DNA from: a bacterium
Lineage (GTDB): Bacteria > Planctomycetota > J058 > JAJDCP01
Assembly (NCBI GenBank): GCA_030428695.1
Contig: JAUIEM010000016.1
Location: 1-43,623 of the forward strand
Reading direction: 5' to 3'
DNA length: 43,623 nucleotides
Positions 1-7,679 of the stretch are shown here, piece after piece (the first letter of the stretch is position 1; the number at the start of each line of letters is the position of its first letter). The notes beneath the pieces were generated by a model. That model was given only the letters and a program-made list of their open reading frames with translations. It was not told where the DNA came from and did not search any database. The position numbers were made by a program, and so were the translations under genes.

Positions 1-830
1 AACAGCACCGCGAAATAGAGCCGGAACTCGCCGTCCTTGAGCAGCGCGACCGGGTCCTTGCGGAGGGCCGTCCACAGCAGCGGAAAGCTCGTGCCGGCGA
101 GGGTCATGAAGACGATCAGGATCCACTCGACCGCCGGGTTCGCGTAGCCGGCGATCGACTGCGGGTTCGGCGAGAAGCCGCCGGCGGCCATCGTCGTCAG
201 GGCGTGGCAGACCGACTCGTACAGGTCCATCCCCGCGACGAACAACAGCACGACCAGCAGCGCCGTCAGCCCGCCGTAGATCAGCCACAGCCGCGAAGAG
301 GCCGCCCGCACCTGGGGGCTGACGGCCTCGCCGGGCGCCGTCGAGGCCTCGGCGAAGAACAGCTGGCGGCCCGCGATGCCGAGCCGGGGCAGCACGACGA
401 CGAACAGCGCGATCACCCCGAGGCCGCCGAACCACTGGGTCATCGAGCGCCAGATGAAGAAGGCGTGCCCGTACTGCGAGAAGTCCTGCAGGACCGTCGC
501 GCCGGTGGTCGTGAAGCCGGAGATCGACTCGAACAGCGCGTCGACGAAGCTCAGCCCGGCGAACATGTAGGGGATCGCCCCGAACAGCCCGATCCCCAGC
601 CAGGTGCCGGCGACGACCGCGAGGGCCTCGGGCCGGTAGAACACGCGCGGCTGGCGGAAGCCGTGGGAGAACAGGAAGCCGAAGGCCAGGGTCGCCGTCA
701 GGGCGATCGCGAAGTGGCCGGCGATGGTCCACTCCTGCCCCCCGAGGGCGACGAGCAGCGGCGGGACGAAGGCGAGGCTGAACAGGCGCAGGAGCTGCCC
801 GACGACGCCGAACACGACCAGGATGCGCAT
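1..830 (-). CDS. trkH: TrkH-family potassium transporter subunit (second copy), 3' end cut by window edge
   Basis: Integral membrane subunit that, with cytoplasmic TrkA/RCK proteins, carries K+ into the cell. The ATG is at 830, three bases after the stop of the upstream trkA, so the two are translationally linked. About 276 residues are visible. They contain hydrophobic helices and two of the four family filter loops: a first one ending SGFTTTG and a second reading LTTMAAGGFSPNP. The stretch QWFGGLGVIALFVVVLPRLG also matches TrkH. The remaining P-loops lie beyond the edge. Sequence differs from the full TrkH at 2977-4437, so this is a divergent paralogue and not a recent duplication. The family call is firm. 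Whether it pairs with the adjacent 455-residue TrkA or with the small RCK protein is inference. Confidence 0.93.
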   Translation of the reverse strand, partial: MRILVVFGVVGQLLRLFSLAFVPPLLVALGGQEWTIAGHFAIALTATLAFGFLFSHGFRQPRVFYRPEALAVVAGTWLGIGLFGAIPYMFAGLSFVDALFESISGFTTTGATVLQDFSQYGHAFFIWRSMTQWFGGLGVIALFVVVLPRLGIAGRQLFFAEASTAPGEAVSPQVRAASSRLWLIYGGLTALLVVLLFVAGMDLYESVCHALTTMAAGGFSPNPQSIAGYANPAVEWILIVFMTLAGTSFPLLWTALRKDPVALLKDGEFRLYFAVL

Positions 831-833
831 CGT

Positions 834-2201
834 TCAGGCGGTCTCCCGGGGCAGGGCCTTCAGGCCGAGGAAGTACTGGCCGGTCTGCTCGGCGTCCTCG
901 GTGCGGCAGACGACCAGGATGCGGTCGCGGGGATGCAGCTCGTCGGCGCCGCTCGGCACCAGCGTGCGCCGCCCGCGCAGCACCGCGCCGACGCTCGCCA
1001 GACAGGGCGGGCCGAGGTCGTAGAGCAAGGTCTTGGGGAAGTGCGACGGCAGCTCGAACTCGAACACCCCGAGGGTGCCGTGCTCGAGGTCGGCGAGGTG
1101 CTTGGTGTCGGTCTGGACGATGTCGCCGACGACCGTGCGGATCGCCGCCCCCTGGGTCGAGAGCACGACGTCGATGCCGACCTGCTCGAACAGCCGCGCG
1201 TTCTTCGCCCGGTCGGCGCGGGTGATGATGCGCGGCACCTTCAGGCTCTTGGCGAGCAAGGAGATCAACAGGTTGCCCTCGTCGTTGTCGGTCACCGCGA
1301 CCAGGGCGTCGGCCGTCGAGATGCGCTCCTGCTCGAGCAGGTCGAGGTCGCTGCCGTCGCCGTGCAGGATGCGGCAGTCGAGCTGCTGGGCGAGCTCCTC
1401 GCAACGGTCCTTGTTCTCCTCGATCAGCTTGACCCGCCAGTTGAGCTGGCCGAGGCCCTGGGCGACCCGGAAGCCGACGATGCCCCCGCCACAGATGATC
1501 GCCTCCCGCTTCTTCAGCCGGTGCCGCCCCATGCCGAGGGCCTTGCTGCGGAAGCGCATCAGCTCGACCCGGGTGCCCATCGTCGTCACGCGGTCATCCG
1601 GTGACAGCGCGGTCTTCGGGTCGGGGACGAGGAACTCCCTGCCGCGTTGGATCATCGCGATGCGCACGCCTTCGGGCACGCCGACCTCGCCGAGGGGCTT
1701 GCCGATGATCGGCGCGTCGGCCCCGATCAGGTCCTTGAGCAGGAGCACGCGGCCGCCGTGGAAGCTGCGCACGTCCAGGGCTCCCGGCACCGTCACGATG
1801 CGGACGATCTCCTCGGCGAGCTGCTCGGAGGGGCGGATGATCTCGTCGACGCCGATGATCGAGTCGGCGAGCGCGACGTCGTCCTCGAATTCGAAGTGGT
1901 CGCCGAGGGCGGCGCCGAGGAAGCAGATCGTGCGGTGGGTGCCGAGCTTCGAGGCGGCGAGGCAGCTGACGATGTTCAGCTCGTCGCTGTCCGAGGCCGC
2001 GACGAAGAAGTCCGCCTCGACCGCCCCCGCCTCGCGCAGCAGCGGGGCGGAGGTCGCCGAGCCACGCACGACCTGCACATCGAGGTGGTCGACGCGGGAC
2101 AGGTTGGTCTGGTGGATGATCAGCGACACCTGATGGTCCTTCATCAGGGCTTCGGCGATGCGGACCGGCGTCTCATGGTCCCCTGCGACGATGATGTGCA
2201 C
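834..2201 (-). CDS. trkA: TrkA, two-domain K+ uptake regulatory protein (two RCK units)
   Basis: Cytoplasmic nucleotide-binding gating subunit of Trk systems; NAD(H) or adenine nucleotide binding controls the TrkH pore. The GTG at 2201 is preferred over the longer ATG at 2243 because GAGAGGAG sits just upstream and the Rossmann fold starts at once (VHIIVAGDHE). The resulting 455 residues match the usual TrkA length (~458). Two RCK halves are visible. The first Rossmann domain is at residues 1-120, and its second copy starts near residue 220 with REAIICGGGIVGFRVAQGL. Acidic residues follow each second beta strand, as expected for NAD binding. The gene sits between the small RCK gene (78 bp upstream) and a TrkH gene (3 bp downstream). 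Confidence 0.93.
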   Translation of the reverse strand: MHIIVAGDHETPVRIAEALMKDHQVSLIIHQTNLSRVDHLDVQVVRGSATSAPLLREAGAVEADFFVAASDSDELNIVSCLAASKLGTHRTICFLGAALGDHFEFEDDVALADSIIGVDEIIRPSEQLAEEIVRIVTVPGALDVRSFHGGRVLLLKDLIGADAPIIGKPLGEVGVPEGVRIAMIQRGREFLVPDPKTALSPDDRVTTMGTRVELMRFRSKALGMGRHRLKKREAIICGGGIVGFRVAQGLGQLNWRVKLIEENKDRCEELAQQLDCRILHGDGSDLDLLEQERISTADALVAVTDNDEGNLLISLLAKSLKVPRIITRADRAKNARLFEQVGIDVVLSTQGAAIRTVVGDIVQTDTKHLADLEHGTLGVFEFELPSHFPKTLLYDLGPPCLASVGAVLRGRRTLVPSGADELHPRDRILVVCRTEDAEQTGQYFLGLKALPRETA

Positions 2202-2279
2202 AGGCGCTCCTCTCGGCGTGGAAGGTGACGATGCGGGATGCACAGTGTGCCGGCCGCGGGCTTCCGCGTCCAGCCGTTC

Positions 2280-2957
2280 TCACGCCATCCGCGTCAGCAC
2301 CGCGACGACGGCCTCGATCGCCGCGGGCCTCGCGATCGACAACACGGTGTCGCCCGCGTGCACGCAGTCGTCCCCGCGGGGGATCGCGAAGCTCAGCCCG
2401 TCGGTGCGGAACAACGACACCATCAGTGACTGGTCGGGGAAGGCGGGATCGGCGACGATCTCCCGCACCGACCGCCCGACGCACCAGGCCCGGGCCGGCA
2501 CCTGCACGGAGAACACGCGCAGGGCCCCCGAGCGCAGGCTCATCACCTCCTGCAGCACCGGCATCTCGACGTGCAGCAGGGCCTGGCTGGCGAGCAGCTC
2601 GGTCATCCGCAGCACGTGGGTCGCGCCGGCGGCGCGCAGGGCGGTCTCGTACGAGGGGTCGCGCATCCGCACGATGATGCGCTCGACCCCGAGGCTCTTG
2701 GCGAGCACGCAGCAGGCGAGGTTGTCGCTGTCCCGGTGCAGGGTGGCGAGCAGCACGTCGGCCTCGCGCGCCCCGGCCTCTTCGAGCACGTGCAGGTCGG
2801 TCGCGCTGCCGTGCACCGTCACGGCCCCGCTCTCGGCGTAGACGCTGTCGCAGGAGTCGCGGTCGCGCTCGACGATCACGACGTCGTGCCTGTTCTTCAG
2901 CAGCATGGTGGCGAGCCGGCGGCCGAGCACGCCGGCGCCGGCGATGATGATCAGCAT
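2280..2957 (-). CDS. Single-RCK potassium channel/transport regulator (KtrA/TrkA-N plus TrkA-C)
   Basis: A 225-residue protein with one Rossmann RCK_N domain starting MLIIIAGAGVLGRRLATML (GxGxxG nucleotide loop, then an acidic residue in VIVERD) and a shorter RCK_C domain after about residue 140. The size is typical of KtrA/TrkA single-unit regulators, about half the TrkA encoded next. The ATG at 2957 has GAGAGG immediately upstream and lies 19 bp after the trkH stop. It probably gates the TrkH/KtrB-type subunit encoded by 2977-4437, with which it would form a KtrAB-like pair. That pairing is inferred from adjacency only. Confidence 0.88.
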   Translation of the reverse strand: MLIIIAGAGVLGRRLATMLLKNRHDVVIVERDRDSCDSVYAESGAVTVHGSATDLHVLEEAGAREADVLLATLHRDSDNLACCVLAKSLGVERIIVRMRDPSYETALRAAGATHVLRMTELLASQALLHVEMPVLQEVMSLRSGALRVFSVQVPARAWCVGRSVREIVADPAFPDQSLMVSLFRTDGLSFAIPRGDDCVHAGDTVLSIARPAAIEAVVAVLTRMA

Positions 2958-2976
2958 CCTCTCTGCGACCCTCCGT

Positions 2977-4437
2977 TCAACGCGTCCACGCCCGCGGCGA
3001 GAACAGGATCAGGAGCGGCAGGATCTCCAGCCGCCCGGCCAGCATACCGAAGATGTACGTCAGCTTGATCAGCGGATGCAGCAGGGGCAGCTCGGCGAGC
3101 GGGATGTAGCACGGCCCGATGTTGCCGAGGGCGCTGCACATCCCCGACATCGACGCGCTCATCCCGTGATCGGAGAGGAGCGCCGTCAAGAGCCCGCCGA
3201 GGAACAGCAGCGCCAGCCAGCCGAAGAACAGCGCCGCGACCCGGGCGAGCTCCTCCGCCCCGACCAGCTTGCCGTCGAGCACCACGCCGCGCCGCGCCCG
3301 CCGCGGCAGCACCAGGCGCGCGAGCTGCTGGCGCAACAGCGCGCCGAGCAGGGCGATGCGCAGCACCTTGAAGCCGCCGCCGGTCGAGCCGACGCAGCCG
3401 CCGATCAGCATCATCGCCAGAAACAGGAGCCGCGCGCCGGTGCCGAACCAGGGCGTGCCGATGTCGACGGTGCCGAAGCCGGTCGTCGTCAGCACGGCGA
3501 GCACCTGGAACAGCGCCGTGCGCAGCTCGCGCTCGAGGTCGGTCCAGGCCCCCGCCGCCCCGCGCTCGGCGAGGATCAGCAGCGTGAAGCCGGCGAGCAG
3601 CATCCACCACAGCCGCACCTCCCGCCCGTCCCACAGCGCCCGCCCCTGCCCGCGGAGGAGCCGGAAGTGGACGACGAAGGACATGCCGCCGCAGCACATG
3701 CCGACGACCAGCACCCACTCGATCGCCGCTCCGAAGCCCTGCTGCGCGAACCAGGCGATGCTCGCGTCGTGGGTCGAGAAGCCGCCCGTGGAGAGGGTCG
3801 TCAGCGCGTGGCAGAGCGCGTCGAAGAAGGACGCGCCGCACAGCAGCAGCGCGACCGCCACCGCGGCGGTCAGCCCGGCGTAGATGCCGAGCAGCGCGCG
3901 CAGGGTGCGGACCAGGCCGGGCACGGGGCGGGGCGTCGCGATCTTGTGGGCCTCCGCCCCGACCAGGTGGTGGGCGCCGCGCTGCAGCACCGCGAGGAAC
4001 AGGGTGATGATGCCGAGGCCGCCGATCCACTGGGTCAGCGCGCGCCACAGGAGGATGCTCGCCGGCATCCCGTCGAGCCCCGCGAGCATCGTGATGCCGG
4101 TGGTCGTGAAGCCGCTGACCGCCTCGAAGAGGGCGTCGATCGGCGGCGTGCCGAGCAGCAACACGTAGGGCAGCGCCCCGAGCAGGCTGAGGCCGATCCA
4201 GGCCAGGCCGCACAGCAGCATCGCGCGCGGCCCGTCGAGGGTGACGGTCGGGAAGAAGCGCCGGCACAGCCCGCCGAGGGCGAGGCACAGGAGCGCTGGC
4301 AGGCCGAAGGCGGCGAGCGTGCCCGGCTCGCCGAGCGCCAGGCCGAGCACCAGCGGCAGGAGCATCGAGGCCCCGAGGGCGAGCAGCAGCGGCCCGTGGG
4401 CTCCGATCAACGCCGCGACGATCGCCCGGCGCCGCAC
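2977..4437 (-). CDS. trkH: TrkH/KtrB-family potassium transporter membrane subunit
   Basis: Polytopic K+ uptake subunit of 486 residues, the normal TrkH size. All four pore-loop signatures of the superfamily are visible: VSGFTTTGIT (near residue 108), TLSTGGFSTHD, LTTTGFGTVDIG, and VGSTGGGFK. The conserved GGLGIITLFLAVL helix is also present. The start is GTG at 4437, one base after the TGA of the upstream membrane-protein gene, so re-initiation is likely. The order membrane protein, TrkH, RCK, TrkA, TrkH suggests one transcript for two related K+ uptake systems. Nothing in the sequence tells whether H+ or Na+ is co-transported. Confidence 0.95.
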   Translation of the reverse strand: MRRRAIVAALIGAHGPLLLALGASMLLPLVLGLALGEPGTLAAFGLPALLCLALGGLCRRFFPTVTLDGPRAMLLCGLAWIGLSLLGALPYVLLLGTPPIDALFEAVSGFTTTGITMLAGLDGMPASILLWRALTQWIGGLGIITLFLAVLQRGAHHLVGAEAHKIATPRPVPGLVRTLRALLGIYAGLTAAVAVALLLCGASFFDALCHALTTLSTGGFSTHDASIAWFAQQGFGAAIEWVLVVGMCCGGMSFVVHFRLLRGQGRALWDGREVRLWWMLLAGFTLLILAERGAAGAWTDLERELRTALFQVLAVLTTTGFGTVDIGTPWFGTGARLLFLAMMLIGGCVGSTGGGFKVLRIALLGALLRQQLARLVLPRRARRGVVLDGKLVGAEELARVAALFFGWLALLFLGGLLTALLSDHGMSASMSGMCSALGNIGPCYIPLAELPLLHPLIKLTYIFGMLAGRLEILPLLILFSPRAWTR

Positions 4438-4438
4438 C

Positions 4439-5518
4439 TCAGGAAGGCTCCCCGGCGCGGTGCTGCCGGGCGGCGAGGACGAGCAGCGCGACCGCCATCC
4501 CGCCGAGCACCAGGGTGAGCGAGTGGAGCTGCGCGTCCGTCGGTCTGCTCGTCGCGAACCAGGTCAGCCGGGCGGTCAGCACGAGCAGGCTGCCCGCGAG
4601 CAGGATCCCCCGGCTCAGCCAGCGGCTCGGAGGGTGGACGCGCGCGCCCGGCAGGGGCGGCGGGCCGAACAGGGTGCGGCCGAGCCAGCGTCCCGTCACG
4701 CCGACCAGGGGGATGCAGGCCGCGCCGAGGAACAGCAGGAGGTCGATCAGCTGCGGCCGCGGCGAGCGTCCGCTGGCCCACACCAGACCGATCGCCGTCG
4801 TCAGACCGAAGCAGCCGGCGGTGAACAGGCGCTCGGGCCAGGTCAGCCCGAAACGCGGGGCCTGCAGGGCGAGGTGGGCGGCGACGACCGGCACGAGCAG
4901 CCTCGAGCTGAGCCAGCGGTCGATGCGCCCGAAGGCCTCGCCGTCGAGCATCCAGCCGAGCCAGGCCAGGCCGCCGAACAGCGCGAGGGCGAGGGCGCCG
5001 TGCAGCAAGAGGGAGAGCGACGCGCGGCCCTGCCGGTGGAGCACGTCGCCCCACCACTGGCAGCTGCCGAAGGCGAAGCCGAAGGCTCCCATCATGCCGC
5101 AGAAGTACATCAGCTCGCGGGTCCTCCCCGGCGACTCGAACAGCAGGATCACGCAGAACACGGCGAGCCCGAGCAGCCCGAGCGGGCCACCGGCGACCAG
5201 AGCGCGCAGCGCCGTGCCGTGGAAGGTCAACACGCCGTGGGGCTCGAGGTCGAAGCGCTTGCGGGGAGGAGCGGACTCGAACGGATCGGGGTCCGACGCC
5301 GATTCCGATTCCGATTCCGAGTCCGATTCCGAGTCCACCCGTGCCCGCGCCCGTGCCCGATTTTCCTCCGTTTCCGGGTTCGATGCCGGGTCCGATCCCA
5401 TCCCTGCCCGCGTCCCTGCCCGTGCCCCTGCCCGATTTTCTTCCGAGTTCGATTCCGATTCCGACTCCGCTTCCGCGTCCGCCCCCACCCCCGCTTTCAC
5501 CGCCTCCGGCTGTCCCAT
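4439..5518 (-). CDS. Uncharacterised eight-helix membrane protein with low-complexity ES/AR-rich N-terminus
   Basis: A 359-residue protein of unknown function. The ATG at 5518 is preceded by GGGGGAG with good spacing. A reading frame open up to 6064 is ignored because that part lies antisense to the VOC gene. Residues ~1-90 are low-complexity and hydrophilic, built from ES, DS and AR dipeptides encoded by degenerate GATTCC-type hexamers. The rest holds about eight hydrophobic segments, the first near the motif VFCVILLFE and another around GAFGFAFGSCQWW. The gene ends one base before the GTG of trkH, so it probably leads the K+ uptake operon and may be an accessory subunit. No family was recognised. 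The N-terminus should face the cytoplasm if it lacks a signal, as it appears to. Confidence 0.75.
   Translation of the reverse strand: MGQPEAVKAGVGADAEAESESESNSEENRAGARAGTRAGMGSDPASNPETEENRARARARVDSESDSESESESASDPDPFESAPPRKRFDLEPHGVLTFHGTALRALVAGGPLGLLGLAVFCVILLFESPGRTRELMYFCGMMGAFGFAFGSCQWWGDVLHRQGRASLSLLLHGALALALFGGLAWLGWMLDGEAFGRIDRWLSSRLLVPVVAAHLALQAPRFGLTWPERLFTAGCFGLTTAIGLVWASGRSPRPQLIDLLLFLGAACIPLVGVTGRWLGRTLFGPPPLPGARVHPPSRWLSRGILLAGSLLVLTARLTWFATSRPTDAQLHSLTLVLGGMAVALLVLAARQHRAGEPS
5281..5500. repeat. Degenerate GATTCC hexamer array and composite repeat (locus A), inside a coding region
   Basis: Six consecutive GATTCC/GAGTCC units at 5301-5336 are followed by GTGCCC/GCGCCC units. A block CCCGATTTT-C-TCCG appears twice (near 5352 and 5431), then more GATTCC units (5451-5470). 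The 17-mer CGTGCCCCTGCCCGATT at 5421-5437 recurs exactly at 9115-9131. The array lies in frame in the N-terminus of the minus-strand membrane protein, where it encodes ES/AR-type dipeptides. Confidence 0.85.
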
Positions 5519-5578
5519 CGCACGCTCCCCCGGTATGGTGGCATTGTACACGTCCCGCCGCTCGCAGGAGGAAGCTCG

Positions 5579-5998
5579 ATGCCCGAGCCCACACCCTCGA
5601 CCATCCACCCGTGCCTGACCTATGCGGACGCCCCCGCCGCGATCGACTTCCTCGAGCGCGCGTTCGGCTTCCAGCGCCGCCTCGTCGTTCCCGGCCCGGA
5701 AGGCACGGTGCGGCACTCCGAGCTCAGCCTCGGGCCCGGGGTGATCATGGTCAGCTCCGAGCGTCCGGCGGAGGGTCGACGCAGCCCGCAGCACCTGGCC
5801 GGCCTGCACGCGACCCTGTCCCTGGTGGTCGACGACCCCGACGCGCACCACGCCCGCGCGGTCGCCGCGGGGGCCGAGATCGTGACGCCGCTCAAGGACG
5901 AGGAGCACGGGGGGCGCGGCTACTCCGCCCGCGACCCCGAGGGCCACGCCTGGTACTTCGGCAGCTACCGGCCGGGCAGCTGGTGGGACCCGGAGTGA
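5579..5998 (+). CDS. VOC-superfamily protein (glyoxalase/bleomycin-resistance-like, PhnB type)
   Basis: A 139-residue protein of one glyoxalase-like (VOC) fold: two beta-alpha-beta-beta-beta modules starting IHPCLTYADAPAAIDFLERAFG and, near residue 80, LSLVVDDPDAHHARAVAAGAE. It ends with the family's DPEGHAWYFGSY segment, in which the Glu/His positions often bind a metal. The ATG at 5579 has GGAGGA seven bases upstream. It is transcribed divergently from the membrane-protein gene across a 60-bp gap. Substrate is unknown; VOC members of this PhnB/YraH-like size include dioxygenases, isomerases and drug-binding proteins. Confidence 0.88.
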   Translation: MPEPTPSTIHPCLTYADAPAAIDFLERAFGFQRRLVVPGPEGTVRHSELSLGPGVIMVSSERPAEGRRSPQHLAGLHATLSLVVDDPDAHHARAVAAGAEIVTPLKDEEHGGRGYSARDPEGHAWYFGSYRPGSWWDPE

Positions 5999-6015
5999 GG
6001 GCTTTCCGCGGAGAT

Positions 6016-6054
6016 TCCGGAAAAAGGCTCCCCGCTCGCGGGGCCTCGTCCGGA
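6016..6054. terminator. Nested hairpin downstream of the VOC gene
   Basis: TCCGGA at 6016-6021 pairs with TCCGGA at 6049-6054 around an inner CCCCGC-TC-GCGGGG hairpin (6030-6043). No U-run follows on the plus strand. On the minus strand the inner stem is followed by T5, but no minus-strand gene leads into it. It lies 18 bp after the VOC stop, so it may end that transcript. Confidence 0.4.
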
Positions 6055-6064
6055 TACCTCCCAA

Positions 6065-6105
6065 CGCTCACTCCGTGAGCGGATGCAACGAGCGCAGCGA
6101 GTTGC
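6065..6105. other. Two adjacent stem-loops in the leader of the kinase gene
   Basis: CGCTCAC-TCC-GTGAGCG (6065-6081) is a perfect 7-bp stem. GCAAC at 6085-6089 can pair with GTTGC at 6101-6105. They lie 126 bp upstream of the kinase start and may belong to its 5' untranslated region. No known RNA family was recognised. Confidence 0.4.
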
Positions 6106-6230
6106 GTTCTCGAGCCAGGAGAAGCCTCGCCTGCGATCCCGCGCTCGCGCGGGTGAGCAGGGAGGAAGAGGCCTCTCCCCTGTTGCTGCTCGCCGGCGCC
6201 CGCCGGGGAGCAGCAGACCCGGAGACCCCG

Positions 6231-7679
6231 ATGCACCTGCACGACACCGACGACGAGGCCGCCCTGCGCGAAGTCCTGTCCAGCCTCGACTGCCCGACCC
6301 CGACCCGCCACGACCTGCGCGAGCGGGCGCGCGACTTCGCCGCGCGGCACTTCCCGGGAGGCGAGGAGCCCGCGCTGCTCGAGGACGGCGCCGAGCTCGG
6401 CAACTACCGCATCGAGCGGGTGCTCGGCTGGGGCGGCCAGGCGGTGGTCTACCTCGCCTCGCACCGGCACGCGGCCGAGCGGCAGGTCGCCCTCAAGATC
6501 CCGCACCCCGACTGCGCGGAGCGGCTGATCCGCGAGGGGCGCACGCTCGCCAACCTCAGCCACCCGAACCTCGTGCGCATGCTCGACGTCGACCCGACCG
6601 GCGAGCCTCCCTTCCTCGCCCTCGAGTACTGCCCGGGGGGCAGCCTGGCGGATCGCATCGCGGCGGACGGCGCCCTCTCCGAAGAGGAGACCCTGCGCAT
6701 CGCCCGCCAGCTCCTGACCGGGCTGGCCTACGCCCACGAGCAGGGCATCGTGCACCGGGACCTCAAGCCTGAGAACATCCTGTTCGACGCCAAGGACACC
6801 CCGCGCATCGCCGACTTCGGCCTCGGCAAGCTCGCCGCCGACCAGCTCTCCTACCAGCTGTCGATGGCGAGCCACACCGGCCTGGTCGGCACGCCCCTCT
6901 ACCTCGCCCCGGAGCAGGCCCGGCCCGGCGCGCCGACCGACAAGCGCAGCGACCTGTACGCCTTCGGCATGCTGCTCTACGCGATGTTGACCGGCGAGAG
7001 CCCGCGCGCCCTGCGGCCCGTCGAGCAGGTCCGTCCGGAGCTGTCGAAGGACTGGACCGCGCTGGTCTTCGAGCTGACCGCGGAGGATCCGGACAAGCGT
7101 CCCGGCTCGGTCGAGGAGGTGATCGCGCGGCTGGACCAGGGCGGTCAGGTCGCGGCGGAAGAGAAGCGCGCGGCGAAGAAGAAGGCCGAGGAACAGAAGG
7201 GCTGGACCTGGGTGCTGGTGCTGAGCATGATCGGCGCCTTCGGCTTCATGGCCGCCCGCTGGATCGAGCGAAACGCGCCCTGGGGCGCGGACGAGCAGCA
7301 CATCGTGCTCGACGAGGCGCTGCAATACCGGCTGGAGGATGACGACTTCTCCGGCGACCTGCGCTCGACCGGCAGGGGACCGATCCTCGAGCTCGGCTAC
7401 GTCTGGAGCGACGCCGAGGAGCGCCTCGAAGCGTGCGGGCTCTTTGAGGACGACAAGATCGTCGACCTGCCGCCGCAGATCGCGACCAACCTCCAGGCCC
7501 GCGACCACATCTACGGCCTGTTCATGTCCCAACAGCCCTTCAGCCTGCGGGTGCTGCGGGGAGACCGGCTGCTGACGATCCACTACACCCACGAGGGCCA
7601 GGACCCCGGGCACAGCCACGACGACCACAGACACCCGGCGCTGCCCCCGACGCCGCCGCTTCCCCCGGAGGCCCCTTGA
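6231..7679 (+). CDS. Membrane-anchored Hanks-type Ser/Thr protein kinase with C-terminal PDZ-like domain and His-rich tail
   Basis: A 482-residue protein. The ATG at 6231 is chosen because GGAG lies six bases upstream; the frame is open further up but noncoding in character. A helical N-terminus (1-50) precedes the kinase domain (~58-305): glycine loop VLGWGGQAVVY, Lys89 in VALKIPH, HRDLKPEN with Asp177, DFG at 195-197 and APEQ. All catalytic residues are present. A charged linker leads to one transmembrane helix (~325-343). The following domain (~355-452) has a GLFEDDKIVDL...FSLRVLRGDRLLTIHY pattern resembling PDZ/GspC-type peptide-binding domains. The last 30 residues are His- and Pro-rich. 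It probably phosphorylates cytoplasmic targets in response to a periplasmic signal. The HEAT gene overlaps its stop codon and may encode a partner. Confidence 0.93.
   Translation: MHLHDTDDEAALREVLSSLDCPTPTRHDLRERARDFAARHFPGGEEPALLEDGAELGNYRIERVLGWGGQAVVYLASHRHAAERQVALKIPHPDCAERLIREGRTLANLSHPNLVRMLDVDPTGEPPFLALEYCPGGSLADRIAADGALSEEETLRIARQLLTGLAYAHEQGIVHRDLKPENILFDAKDTPRIADFGLGKLAADQLSYQLSMASHTGLVGTPLYLAPEQARPGAPTDKRSDLYAFGMLLYAMLTGESPRALRPVEQVRPELSKDWTALVFELTAEDPDKRPGSVEEVIARLDQGGQVAAEEKRAAKKKAEEQKGWTWVLVLSMIGAFGFMAARWIERNAPWGADEQHIVLDEALQYRLEDDDFSGDLRSTGRGPILELGYVWSDAEERLEACGLFEDDKIVDLPPQIATNLQARDHIYGLFMSQQPFSLRVLRGDRLLTIHYTHEGQDPGHSHDDHRHPALPPTPPLPPEAP

Noticed and set aside
6023..6047. Minus-strand terminator (hairpin plus T5)
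   Set aside because: No minus-strand gene lies to the right to be terminated, so the T5 is probably chance. Kept only as a stem-loop of undecided role.
5519..6064. Upstream extension of the ES-rich membrane protein
   Set aside because: Antisense to the VOC gene; the ATG at 5518 has a strong ribosome site.
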